Shown here piece by piece: positions 41,946-49,798 of a stretch of DNA of 64,000 bases. The notes below the pieces were generated by a model that saw only the letters and a list, made by a program, of their open reading frames with translations, did no database searches and was not told where the DNA came from. The translations under genes were made by a program, and so were the position numbers. Origin of the DNA: Dyadobacter sp. CY343 (lineage in GTDB: Bacteria; Bacteroidota; Bacteroidia; Cytophagales; Spirosomataceae); contig NZ_JAJUXK010000006.1 in assembly GCF_021390335.1 (NCBI RefSeq), forward strand, positions 186,001 through 250,000, in the 5' to 3' direction. Numbering within the stretch: the stretch's first letter is position 1; every line of letters starts with the position of its first letter.

Positions 41946-42036
41946 GGGGCGTAGCCCCGACAAGTCAAGGGAGGAACGACCGGTGTGTTTGTAACTGCAA
42001 TTCGGAGCGCAGCGGAAGAATTGTAGTTACAAACAC
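41946..42036. other. Candidate oriT region: two inverted repeats upstream of mobC
   Basis: A short hairpin CGGGGC-GTA-GCCCCG (near 41946-41960) lies beside a 19-bp inverted repeat with one mismatch. Its left arm is 41985-42003 (GTGTTTGTAACTGCAATTC) and its right arm 42018-42036, with a 14-base GC-rich loop. The position just upstream of mobC-mobA is where oriT is expected. Confidence 0.65.
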
Positions 42037-42126
42037 ATGGCTTGCTTACCAAAGCCAAAACAAGGCGTAATAAACGAGTCGAAAATGGTCGAACTTGGTC
42101 TATTTTAGCAGAAAATACTGTACTAA

Positions 42127-42660
42127 TTACTGATTATCAGATCCTAACGGAACCACAACAACATTTTCTTCTTTGAGGTATTGATACTCTTTACCCACTT
42201 CAATTGACTTGATATTTGCTGCTGGACGAAGAATCAAATACTTCTGAGATTTCAGTTCTCGTATCTCTGCAACCTCAATCATTTGTCGAAATGCATCGAA
42301 GTTGGGATACCGGTTTACAAACTCTGAGATCGTTTCATACTTTTCCGACTGACCAACAAAATGTGCAGTAAAGAAGACCCCTATTAATACTACCAGCGAA
42401 GGAATGAGGAATTTGCCCAAACCAAATGAGAACGCTTGCAGGTTATCCTTAAAGTGGACTGCATGTACCTGGCCTTTGATCAGTTGAGCTGCATGGCCAA
42501 CCTCCTTGGTAGACTGCTGTACCGTTTGACTGAAACTGCCAAATCTGTCATTCAATTCAGTTAGTATTACGGCTGTCCATTCATCCATTTCGTAACCATA
42601 CTTGGCTTGAAAACTGCCTTTAATCCGGGTCAGTTCTTCCTTAGTGATTTGTGAGCTCAT
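42127..42660 (-). CDS. Hypothetical membrane protein of the mobilization region
   Basis: 177 residues. It has a soluble helical N-terminal part (TKEELTRIKGSFQAKYGYEM), one strong membrane helix near residues 83-103 (FLIPSLVVLIGVFFTAHFV) and a C-terminal soluble domain. No recognised family. It overlaps the ParA-like gene by 20 bp and lies between it and the oriT/mob block. That suggests a role in mobilization or partition, but nothing in the sequence proves it. Confidence 0.75.
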   Translation of the reverse strand: MSSQITKEELTRIKGSFQAKYGYEMDEWTAVILTELNDRFGSFSQTVQQSTKEVGHAAQLIKGQVHAVHFKDNLQAFSFGLGKFLIPSLVVLIGVFFTAHFVGQSEKYETISEFVNRYPNFDAFRQMIEVAEIRELKSQKYLILRPAANIKSIEVGKEYQYLKEENVVVVPLGSDNQ

Positions 42661-43351
42661 CTTTAAAATGGTCGTTAAGTTCTTTTTTCAATCTCATTCT
42701 CGCACCTGTCTGGTATTCATTGATACCGTACCCTTTTCTTACTCCATCCAGAATTTGACTTCCCAAATTTGAACCCGGATCGAAATCTCCAAATGTCCGG
42801 AATCGCAAACCCAAGGCTTCGCAATTATTTTTCAATTCATCTGCCAATGCAGAGAAATTGTTAAACGTTGTGATGCTTTGCCAAACAGTCACCTCAAACT
42901 CACCCCGAAGCGCTATCAATAATTTTTGAAGGTAATCTACACTCGATGTGTAAGCACCGCCACCACCGATAACCACATGAAAATTAGCCTTGAATCCCAG
43001 CTCGTCAACAAATGCTCTGAATGGCAAATCTCTCTCAATCAAGGCAGGTAGTTGCTCAGATTCCGGAGCTCCGAAATCGAAATAGACACGATTAAATGGG
43101 GATTCTGCCAAGCTTTCCAGGTAGGACACCAAATTATCTCTAACCAAAACCTCTTTTTCGTTAAGTAGGGATACCATCTCAGTGCGCAACTCTCCGAGAA
43201 ATTTAAGCTGTCGACTGGATGTGCCTGTCGAACTATCCAAATCCACAAATAGTGACTGCTCGTTGTTCTGCTCCGCCGTTCCCAACAAATAGGTAAGCAA
43301 GCTTTTGCCAACACCGCCTTTGGCTTGAAGGATGAAATTGATTTCTTTCAT
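42641..43351 (-). CDS. ParA/MinD-like P-loop ATPase
   Basis: 236 residues. The deviant Walker A is QAKGGVGKS (9-17), typical of ParA/CobQ-like proteins, followed by LFVDLDSSTGTSS as the switch/Walker A' region. The protein may partition or position the excised element or recruit it to the transfer machinery. Such ATPases are common in Bacteroidota mobilizable elements (MinD-like mobilization proteins). It overlaps both neighbours, by 4 bp upstream and 20 bp downstream. Confidence 0.85.
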   Translation of the reverse strand: MKEINFILQAKGGVGKSLLTYLLGTAEQNNEQSLFVDLDSSTGTSSRQLKFLGELRTEMVSLLNEKEVLVRDNLVSYLESLAESPFNRVYFDFGAPESEQLPALIERDLPFRAFVDELGFKANFHVVIGGGGAYTSSVDYLQKLLIALRGEFEVTVWQSITTFNNFSALADELKNNCEALGLRFRTFGDFDPGSNLGSQILDGVRKGYGINEYQTGARMRLKKELNDHFKDELTNH

Positions 43352-43728
43352 TTTTTAGAAAATTTAGATTTAACTTCTTTAGTTGAACTTGTAGGTAGAT
43401 CATCCGGATTTGTCCAGGTTATACTTTCACTTTCAGGTGTTACCCCTGGGACCGGATGTTCTGATTTTATATTGGATGCCTTGCTAAAAGTCTGAACGCT
43501 TTCTTTAATTGCCGTCGCTCCACTTGTTTTACCTAAAAAATAGTGGCGGCAATATTTGACGTCAGTAGCTTTAATGAGATCCTTCTCACCCAATTCCTGA
43601 TTGATCAATTCTGCAATCATGGACAAAGATGCGCTCATGGATATAGTGTGCTTGAAAAGATCGTAAAGCATCCGTTTTCGTTTAGGATCTTTCCTGGCAT
43701 ACAGGCGCAGCAGAATTTCTCTATTCAT
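43348..43728 (-). CDS. Hypothetical protein (126 aa) of the mobilization operon
   Basis: 126 residues. A helical basic N-terminal half (EILLRLYARKDPKRKRMLYD, HTISMSASLSMIAELINQEL) is followed by a disordered Ser/Thr/Pro-rich C-terminus ending KSKFSKK. No known domain. It overlaps the primase gene by 8 bp and the ParA-like gene by 4 bp, so it is an integral member of the leftward operon. It may be an accessory DNA-binding protein. Confidence 0.72.
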   Translation of the reverse strand: MNREILLRLYARKDPKRKRMLYDLFKHTISMSASLSMIAELINQELGEKDLIKATDVKYCRHYFLGKTSGATAIKESVQTFSKASNIKSEHPVPGVTPESESITWTNPDDLPTSSTKEVKSKFSKK

Positions 43729-44584
43729 AAGCTTCTTTCTTTTGAATTAAAAAATCATTGAGATCCTTGTATTCAGCATAGAACAGGCTCATATCCACTA
43801 CTCTGGAATATCCCAGTTTGAGCTGATTAGCCACTTTGAATCCAGATTGATCATTATCAAGAAATAAGAATTTAGAGTCGTGTTCAGCCAAATGCGCTGA
43901 TGCCTTTCCTAACAGAGACAAGGAATTAAGAACTAAAAAATTCGCATCGGCCACATGAAAAACCGGCAGCATCACATAGGACAGAAAATCCATGAAACCC
44001 TCAAAAATCAACAGATTGATGCCGTTATTTTCTATGAAGGAATTGTCCTTCGGCGCAATACAGGATTTGAAACCGTTGCTCCGGATTTCATAACCACCTG
44101 ATTGATTTTTAAAAGCAATTCCTTTGAAAACCTGACCGTTATTCGAGTAGGTTAGCTCTTTACAATACGTTCGGGCAACGTCAATAGAAACTCCACGCAG
44201 GTTGAGATAAGTAATCAAGCCATCATCCTGCATGTAACCTGCATTCACTATACGCAGCTTAGTTTTACCTCCCGATGTTGGAGCCTGCGCCGTTTTTTGC
44301 GGGTGAAAAGAAGAAAAACCACCAGTTATTAGCCTGATCACCTCTTTCACATCCTCTGTTTTGAAAATTTTGCAAGCCAAGTCTATCAACGTGCCGCCAA
44401 CACCGCTGCCGTGGTCATACCACAGATTTTTAGTGGTGTCAACTTTAAGTGAGGGATGCACTTCCAAATCTCTTATCATACTGACATACCAATAGTTATG
44501 ACCCTTTTTAATAGTAGGCTGGAATCCATTTTGATTCAAAAAACCTACTATGCTGTATTGCTGATTTAATTCTTTTGCATTCAT
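43721..44584 (-). CDS. Toprim-domain primase-like protein
   Basis: 287 residues from the ATG at 44584. The N-terminal part (WYVSMIRDLEVHPSLKVD, WYDHGSGVGGTLIDLACK) resembles a DnaG CHC2 zinc module but without the metal-binding Cys/His set. The Toprim domain has the Glu motif LLIFEGFMDFLSYV and the DxD-like motif FLFLDNDQSGFKVA. It is probably a primase for replication of the excised element. The loss of zinc ligands is frequent in Bacteroidota element primases. It lies to the left of the iteron-like repeats. Confidence 0.85.
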   Translation of the reverse strand: MNAKELNQQYSIVGFLNQNGFQPTIKKGHNYWYVSMIRDLEVHPSLKVDTTKNLWYDHGSGVGGTLIDLACKIFKTEDVKEVIRLITGGFSSFHPQKTAQAPTSGGKTKLRIVNAGYMQDDGLITYLNLRGVSIDVARTYCKELTYSNNGQVFKGIAFKNQSGGYEIRSNGFKSCIAPKDNSFIENNGINLLIFEGFMDFLSYVMLPVFHVADANFLVLNSLSLLGKASAHLAEHDSKFLFLDNDQSGFKVANQLKLGYSRVVDMSLFYAEYKDLNDFLIQKKEAYE

Positions 44585-44986
44585 ATCTTTTTCTTTTTTC
44601 ACCCGCACTTGTTCCGTTCCGTTCCATGTTCCACACGTTCCACTTGTTCCATTTTGCTAAAAAATATTGTTATCTATTTGACTATCAACTTGTTCCATTT
44701 TTGAGCAAATTTTTGAGCGAAAAATGTGGAACAAATGGAATTTTGGAACTTTTGGAACGAATGGAACAAACGGAACGAGATGGAACATCTGAGATCAAAT
44801 GGAATTAATGGAACGGGTGGAACGAACGGAACTTTGGAACAAATGGAATTTTTGAAACAAGTGGAACAAAACCGAACTAGCCGAGTTCAATTGCCTGGTA
44901 TTGCCATTTCATCGAACATTTTTTCACAATCCCCTCTCATAAACAAGGAGGGGTTGTGAGAAAAATGTGGACTTGTTACAGGCCAT
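44585..44986. other. Non-coding region holding the iteron-like block
   Basis: 402 bp between the leftward primase and RepA-like genes. Most of it is the GTTCC/GGAAC repeat block. Near 44925-44955 CCCCTC and GAGGGG form a short hairpin around CATAAACAAG. No gene is supported. Confidence 0.7.
44608..44875. repeat. Iteron-like cluster of 9-bp GGAAC repeats, candidate replication origin
   Basis: From about 44726 to 44870 the motif TGGAACnnn recurs about sixteen times at a mostly 9-bp pitch. From about 44610 to 44697 the complementary GTTCC motif recurs at least six times, so the block is inverted about an AT-rich centre (44655-44690). It lies between the primase and RepA-like genes. The reading frame through it (MEQMEFWNFWNEWNKRN) is a by-product of the repeat. 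Confidence 0.75.
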
Positions 44987-45964
44987 TTATTCGTTTAGCC
45001 AGCGATGGATCGTCCCTTTACCCCTATTCAATATTTTCGCAATCTGCTCAATGGTCTTTCCTTGATCCCGAAGCTCTCGTGCTAGGTCTTTCTGCTCCTC
45101 TTTCACAGGCATTACCTCCGTGCCTATATGTTGTGCTTCATCAATGTTGTCCTGGACAAATTCAAACCAAAGCGTTTCAGGATTCAACCGGATGAGCTTA
45201 GCGCCGTCTGTCTCTTCGCAATGCCTGGATTTGGAGCGCTTGAAGATCCGATATTGGATATCTTGTTTGCTTTTCCGCAAGAACATATCGCTATCTGTCA
45301 AATCCGACTTCACTCCCGACCCGCTTTGCAGATCACTATCAGTTAACAAATTCCTGGTATGCTTGCGTGTATGATCCGTGATGATGATCGTCGTGTCAAG
45401 TAAATCCCGCAGCATTAAAATCAAGTGCATCGCCTTTGCAACTTCCTTTCCGTTATTGGTATCGGAATTCAGGAAAGCGACCCTAAAATTGTCGAGGACA
45501 ATCAGAACCGGCTTGTGGACTTTTGACATCTCAATTATTGCCTGAGCTTCTTCTTCCAGACCCTTTTTAGTTGTGTAAACGTAACTTTGATAGTTAGAGA
45601 ACCTAATCTCCTCTGGTGGTGCATCAAATAGCCTGGCCAACCTACGACTAATCGTATCTTCACTTAATTCACAATTGATGAACAATGTGTTTCCATGATA
45701 TTCTATTGGTTCATTCCAGAGTGAAGACCATTCTGAGGAAATGGCAATGCAGGCTTGAAGCCCTAAGAGTGTTTTCCCTGTTCCGCGTTCGGCTGCGAAG
45801 ATTACCGAGGAATTTTCCAAGACATAGTTTCCCAACAAACGTCTGAGGGGAGCAAGTGTCCTTCCTTTGACCGCAAGATTCTCCATTTTATTTAAGGAAG
45901 ATTTATGTAAAATCTTTCCTTCCAAATGGTTGTGAAAACCATTCAGGGCTGCTATTTTTGTCAT
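44987..45964 (-). CDS. repA: RepA-like AAA ATPase (hexameric helicase type) with C-terminal HTH
   Basis: 325 residues. Walker A AERGTGKT (58-65) and Walker B PVLIVLDNFR near 152, in a RecA-like fold, with LFINCELSEDTISRRL between them. This is the RepA/KaiC-like type found in plasmids and integrative elements. The last 30 residues (GKTIEQIAKILNRGKGTIHR) form a resolvase-like HTH. It likely acts as replicative helicase or initiator at the repeats just downstream. It is the first gene after the excisionase-like gene in the leftward operon. Confidence 0.87.
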   Translation of the reverse strand: MTKIAALNGFHNHLEGKILHKSSLNKMENLAVKGRTLAPLRRLLGNYVLENSSVIFAAERGTGKTLLGLQACIAISSEWSSLWNEPIEYHGNTLFINCELSEDTISRRLARLFDAPPEEIRFSNYQSYVYTTKKGLEEEAQAIIEMSKVHKPVLIVLDNFRVAFLNSDTNNGKEVAKAMHLILMLRDLLDTTIIITDHTRKHTRNLLTDSDLQSGSGVKSDLTDSDMFLRKSKQDIQYRIFKRSKSRHCEETDGAKLIRLNPETLWFEFVQDNIDEAQHIGTEVMPVKEEQKDLARELRDQGKTIEQIAKILNRGKGTIHRWLNE

Positions 45965-46009
45965 ACAATTTTTTTAAGATTTTATTTAAGGGGTAATGCG
46001 TTCGAGGCA

Positions 46010-46303
46010 TTATCCCTTTTTCTTTGATTTGTTATTTGAGTACATGTAATTCAACACCTCGGATTTTACGAAATAAAGTCTTCGGTGAAGCCTGCGATAT
46101 GGTAACCCATCCTTCTGCCACTGATTAAGCGTCACCAGTGAGATGTCCAGCTCCTTTGCCATTTGGGCTCGGGATAAGAGTCTTTCATCGCCACCGGACA
46201 TCTGATCAGCCTTCGGGCTAAAAGCATTCTTAAATTCTTCTTGAATCACCTGTCTGGTAAAGTTTTTTAGCTCGTCAAATTCAATTACTACTAGCTTGGT
46301 CAT
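46010..46303 (-). CDS. Excisionase/MerR-like helix-turn-helix protein
   Basis: 97 residues from the ATG at 46303 (MTKLVVIEFDELKNFTRQVI); a longer frame to 46333 is less likely. A helical N-terminus is followed by an HTH_17-type domain, LLSRAQMAKELDISLVTLNQ, with the wing residues KDGLPYRRLHRRLYFVKSEVLNYM. Such proteins in Bacteroidota elements act as excision directionality factors or regulators. It is the gene nearest attR and precedes the repA-like gene. Confidence 0.85.
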   Translation of the reverse strand: MTKLVVIEFDELKNFTRQVIQEEFKNAFSPKADQMSGGDERLLSRAQMAKELDISLVTLNQWQKDGLPYRRLHRRLYFVKSEVLNYMYSNNKSKKKG

Positions 46304-46655
46304 GGCACATTTGTTTTTGATTGATAATGGCAAATGTTGGGGCAGAGGAGTCGAAAAAGCAAGTATGAAAAAGTATGAACTTTGCTTTAACTGGTATTAA
46401 ATGCATCCAGACGCTGTTTAGGCGTATTTTGATTAATCTCATGGAAAAGCGAGAAAAAGCAAAATTTCCGATATGAGATAAGAAAGGGTAAAGTTGGCAG
46501 GAAGAATTTGCCGGAAAATGGCGATTGAAACAGTGGTGGTAGTTGTCTTTCTTGGCATTCCTGGACGCTATATGGATCCAAGGAAATAGAATACTTTACT
46601 GCAGAAGATACGGGATGTTGGCGAAACTGTAAACCAGAGTGTAAACCAAACAAAA
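46304..46655. other. Right-end non-coding region of the element
   Basis: About 350 bp without a supported gene. Two AAGTATGAA copies lie 10 bp apart (46361 and 46371), possibly a binding site for the nearby HTH protein. Two TGTAAACCA repeats lie at 46628 and 46640. A leftward reading frame here overlaps tRNA-Phe and is rejected. Confidence 0.6.
46628..46648 (+). repeat. Right arm-type repeats (two TGTAAACCA, 12 bp apart)
   Basis: Copies at 46628-46637 and 46640-46648, in the same orientation and phase as the left-end pair at 27575 and 27587. They lie 74 bp inside attR. Confidence 0.75.
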
Positions 46656-46689
46656 AACCGCTTGATAATTTTAAGATTATCAAGCGGTT
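46656..46689. terminator. Perfect 14-bp hairpin terminating tRNA-Phe
   Basis: AACCGCTTGATAAT / ATTATCAAGCGGTT with a 6-base loop, and a T-run when read leftward. It is carried by the element and restores a terminator to the tRNA-Phe gene. Confidence 0.85.
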
Positions 46690-46701
46690 AGCTTTGCATT
46701 C

Positions 46702-46725
46702 TGTGGTGATGGACGGAATCGAACC
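46702..46725. repeat. attR: right 24-bp direct repeat within tRNA-Phe
   Basis: Identical to 27441-27464. It covers the acceptor 3' strand and most of the T arm of the intact tRNA gene. Confidence 0.92.
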
Positions 46726-46776
46726 GCCGACACAAGGATTTTCAGTCCTTTGCTCTACCGACTGAGCTACATCACC
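46704..46776 (-). tRNA. tRNA-Phe (anticodon GAA)
   Basis: 73 nt. On the minus strand the acceptor GGTGATG pairs with CATCACC. TAGCTCAGTCGG forms the D arm, GGACTGAAAATCC carries anticodon GAA, and GGTTCGATTCC is the T loop. CCA is not encoded. The element inserted at its 3' end keeps the gene intact. Confidence 0.96.
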
Positions 46777-47011
46777 AGGCTCAATTGGTTCCCTTTGGGA
46801 CTGCAAAACTAGAAGTTTGGTTTTGCTTTACAAATTATTTGTGAAAATATTTCTGCGATATTATTGTGTCCGTAAGTATTAAGCTGAAAATCTTTCTGTT
46901 ATAAAATCGACGGCATATTTATTTTAAAACCATTTGCTTCAAAACACATTTTTGCCATATTTGCTATGGTATGCTTGCATACTAATTTACGCGCAAATTC
47001 ACCATTTATAT

Positions 47012-48337
47012 ATGGCAGTATTACAGCAAGTTATCTTTATCGTTCTCCTGGCAGGCGTTTCGTTGCTGGTTTACAGGCGGGCTAATCTGATCCGGCGAAC
47101 TATACTGATTGGCAAAGATGAAGACCGCACCGACGAACCAGGCAAACGGCTGGCTACGATGCTACGAGTGGCATTCGGGCAAAAGAAAATGTTCGACCGG
47201 CCACTGATTGGTTTCCTACATTTTGCCGTCTACATTGGTTTTATCCTCATCAATATCGAAGTTCTTGAAATTATCCTCGATGGTATCCTCGGGAAACACA
47301 GGGTCTTCGCCCCTATTCTCGGCGGTTTTTATAGTTATCTGATCGGCTTTTTCGAAATACTTGCATTCGGCGTTCTGGCTGCGTGTGTCATATTTCTAAT
47401 ACGAAGAAGCGGCGTAAAAGTTGAAAGATTCCAGCCTGAAAGACACCGGGAAATGAGCGGCTGGCCACAGCTCGACGGTAAAATAATCCTCGTTTTTGAG
47501 ATCGTACTAATGCTGGCAATCCTGACCATGAATGCGGCGGACAGTGTGTTGCAGGAAATGGGAAATCCGCATTATGCGCAGACGGGCAGTTTTGTGATCA
47601 GTCAGTTTTTTAAACCTTTATTCACCGGCTGGAACGAGAATACCCTTGTGATCTACGAGCGTTTTGCGTGGTGGTTGCACATTGCCGGGATTTTCGCTTT
47701 CGCGGTTTACCTCACCTACTCAAAGCATTTGCATATTGTCCTCGCTTTCCCGAATACCTATTTTTCGAGGCTGTCGCCGAAAGGGAAAATGATCAATATG
47801 CCTGAAATTACGAGCGAGGTGAAAGTAATGCTGGGGCTGGAAAATCAGAATGCAGAATCGGTAGTGCCGGAGCGTTTTGGGGCGAAGGATGTGATGGATC
47901 TGAGTTGGAAAAACCTGATGGACGCGTATTCATGCACAGAATGCGGCCGGTGTACCGAAGCGTGCCCTGCCAATATCACCGGCAAAAAGCTATCGCCGCG
48001 CAAGATTATGATGGATACCCGCGATCGCCTCGAAGATGTGGGCCGGAATATGCAGGCAAATGGCGGAGAATTTGTGCCGGATAACAAAGCCCTGATTGGC
48101 GATTATATTCTGGAAGAAGAGATACTGGCCTGCACGACCTGCAATGCGTGCGTGCAGGAATGCCCGGTGCTGATCAATCCGCTGGATATTATTTTGCAGC
48201 TGCGGCGGTATAAGGTAATGGACGAGGCGCAGGCGCCCGGCTCCTGGAATATGATGTTCCAGAATCTGGATACTAATCAGGCACCGTGGAAATTCTCTCC
48301 AGCAGATCGTTTTAACTGGGCCGAGGGAGTTAAGTAA
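47012..48337 (+). CDS. Membrane-bound Fe-S reductase subunit (heterodisulfide reductase/GlpC-like)
   Basis: 441 residues from the ATG at 47012 (MAVLQQVIFIVLLAGVSLLV); a longer frame to 46934 is possible. About six hydrophobic helices, in a NarI-like arrangement, occupy the first 270 residues. Two 4Fe-4S motifs follow, CTECGRCTEACPA and CTTCNACVQECPV. The protein could accept electrons from quinol or a soluble donor. Its partner, with CCG motifs, follows 32 bp later. The pair is widespread in Bacteroidota but its physiological donor and acceptor are unclear. Confidence 0.88.
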   Translation: MAVLQQVIFIVLLAGVSLLVYRRANLIRRTILIGKDEDRTDEPGKRLATMLRVAFGQKKMFDRPLIGFLHFAVYIGFILINIEVLEIILDGILGKHRVFAPILGGFYSYLIGFFEILAFGVLAACVIFLIRRSGVKVERFQPERHREMSGWPQLDGKIILVFEIVLMLAILTMNAADSVLQEMGNPHYAQTGSFVISQFFKPLFTGWNENTLVIYERFAWWLHIAGIFAFAVYLTYSKHLHIVLAFPNTYFSRLSPKGKMINMPEITSEVKVMLGLENQNAESVVPERFGAKDVMDLSWKNLMDAYSCTECGRCTEACPANITGKKLSPRKIMMDTRDRLEDVGRNMQANGGEFVPDNKALIGDYILEEEILACTTCNACVQECPVLINPLDIILQLRRYKVMDEAQAPGSWNMMFQNLDTNQAPWKFSPADRFNWAEGVK

Positions 48338-48369
48338 GGCTTTTAACTGGACTAAACGTCCTGGATTTT

Positions 48370-49167
48370 ATGGATCAAGAAGTATATAAAGTGCCTACAA
48401 TGGCCGAAATGGCTGCCAGCAATGAAACACCCGAAGTTTTGTTCTGGGTAGGCTGCGCCGGATCTTTTGACGATCGCTATAAAAGAGTGACTGTGGCTTT
48501 TGTCAAGATACTAAACAAGGCAAAAGTGAAATTCGCTGTACTCGGCACGGAGGAAAGCTGCACAGGCGACCCTGCGCGGCGGGCTGGAAATGAGTTTACA
48601 TTTCAAATGCTCGCAATGTCAAACATTCAGGTGCTTGATATGTATGGGGTTAAAAAGATCGTAACTGCCTGCCCGCATTGTTTTAATACTTTGAAAAACG
48701 AATATCCCGAGCTGGGCGGCAATTATGAAGTGCTGCACCACTCTGAATATTTACAGCAACTTATTAACGAAGGAAGAGTGAGGCCTGAGAATGGGGAAAC
48801 TTTCAAAGGCAAAAAAGTCACTTTTCACGATTCGTGCTACCTGGGTCGCGCGAATGACATTTATGAAGCGCCGAGACAGGTTTTGGAAGCGCTGGACGCC
48901 GATTTGACCGAAATGAAAAGGTCAAAAGTAAAAGGACTTTGCTGCGGAGCGGGTGGCGGACAGATGTTCAAGGAACCCGAAAAAGGAAGGAAAGATATTA
49001 ATATCGAGCGGATCGAAGAAGCGCTGGCTACCGGCGCCGATACTATTGCAGTAGCCTGTCCGTTTTGTATGATTATGATGACCGACGGGCTTAAAAATAA
49101 AGAAAAAGAGGATTCAGTGAAGATATTTGATATTGCCGAACTGGTCGCGCAGGCGAACGGGCTCTGA
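48370..49167 (+). CDS. CCG-domain Fe-S oxidoreductase (HdrB-like)
   Basis: 265 residues. Two cysteine-rich CCG-type motifs: an N-terminal FWVGCAGSFDD with CPHCFNTLKNEYPE, and a C-terminal FHDSCYLGR, GLCCGAGGGQMFK and VACPFCMIMM. These resemble HdrB and lactate/glycolate oxidase subunits that bind unusual 4Fe-4S clusters. It is encoded directly after the membrane Fe-S reductase, with which it probably forms a complex. A small terminator follows at 49220. Confidence 0.9.
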   Translation: MDQEVYKVPTMAEMAASNETPEVLFWVGCAGSFDDRYKRVTVAFVKILNKAKVKFAVLGTEESCTGDPARRAGNEFTFQMLAMSNIQVLDMYGVKKIVTACPHCFNTLKNEYPELGGNYEVLHHSEYLQQLINEGRVRPENGETFKGKKVTFHDSCYLGRANDIYEAPRQVLEALDADLTEMKRSKVKGLCCGAGGGQMFKEPEKGRKDINIERIEEALATGADTIAVACPFCMIMMTDGLKNKEKEDSVKIFDIAELVAQANGL

Positions 49168-49219
49168 GTTAGAGGGTATTCTTGAGAACTTAGTCGCTCC
49201 GGCTGTTGTTGAAAAATAC

Positions 49220-49236
49220 GAGCCTAAGGCTCTTTT
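49220..49236 (+). terminator. Short terminator after the Fe-S pair
   Basis: GAGCC-TAA-GGCTC followed by TTTT. Confidence 0.55.
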
Positions 49237-49257
49237 AATTTGCTTAACATTTTTAGT

Positions 49258-49758
49258 ATGTACATTCCATTTAGCGATATCGATCTTCAATCCAGAGTTT
49301 GGGTTTATCAGGCAAACCGAAAACTGACCGACTCTGAAACCGGCATTATCACAGAAACTTTAAAAGCATCGCTGGATTCGTGGGAAGCGCACGGAAAGGC
49401 GCTGACAGCCTCGGGAAAGATATTTGAGCACCGTTTTGTAGTAATTGCGGTAGACGAAAGGAATGAGCTACCGAGCGGCTGCTCGATCGACAAATCTGTG
49501 CATTGGTTACAGGAAATAGGAAATCGCATGCAAATTGATTTCTTCGACAGGTCACTTGCCTATTTTGACAATCATGGAGAAGTACAAACCATACCTGTTG
49601 CCAAAATAAAAGCATCGGTGCAGGATGAAATCATTCAGCCTTCCACAACTGTTTTCGATAATCAGGTAGCCACAAAGGCGCAATGGATGAACCGCTGGAA
49701 AATTCCCGCTTCCAATTCCTGGCTGAACCGTTATTTCAAAGAGCAGACCAATTTTTAG
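49258..49758 (+). CDS. Conserved Bacteroidota protein, often misannotated as ABC transporter ATPase
   Basis: 166 residues from the ATG at 49258 (MYIPFSDIDLQSRVWVYQAN). The pattern SRVWVYQANRKLTDSETGII, LDSWEAHGKALTASGKIFEHRF and SGCSIDKSVHWLQEIG is a conserved cytoplasmic family in Bacteroidota. It carries no Walker or ABC motif, so the common database name is unfounded. The function is unknown. It stands 40 bp before gldH. Confidence 0.82.
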   Translation: MYIPFSDIDLQSRVWVYQANRKLTDSETGIITETLKASLDSWEAHGKALTASGKIFEHRFVVIAVDERNELPSGCSIDKSVHWLQEIGNRMQIDFFDRSLAYFDNHGEVQTIPVAKIKASVQDEIIQPSTTVFDNQVATKAQWMNRWKIPASNSWLNRYFKEQTNF

Positions 49759-49798
49759 TAAAAATGGATAGTTTTGAAAGTTCAATAGCCGATCTCAA

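Larger units (their letters stand above)
27441..46725. mobile_element. Integrative mobilizable element in tRNA-Phe (about 19.3 kb)
   Basis: The element is bounded by 24-bp direct repeats, the right one inside an intact tRNA-Phe gene. It has a tyrosine recombinase at the left end. Relaxase, MobC, a ParA-like ATPase, a Toprim primase, a RepA-like ATPase and an excisionase-like HTH gene are at the right. No type IV secretion (Tra) genes are present, so it should need a helper for transfer. The cargo between 28.9 and 40.5 kb is visibly AT-richer than the chromosome and resembles a defence island. Confidence 0.93.

Noticed and set aside
41903..42058. N-terminal extension of MobC
   Set aside because: The extra codons cover the oriT-like inverted repeats and do not resemble MobC; the ATG at 41902 is preferred.
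44608..44875. GGAAC block considered as a CRISPR array
   Set aside because: Repeats are only about 9 bp and contiguous, with no unique spacers and no cas genes.
44726..44959. Rightward 77-codon frame rich in Asn, Glu, Trp and Met
   Set aside because: It is produced by the 9-bp GGAAC repeat, which keeps frame by its length. No natural protein character.
46387..46806. Leftward 139-codon frame over the right end of the element
   Set aside because: It runs through the whole tRNA-Phe gene, the terminator hairpin and the arm-type repeats; the protein looks random.
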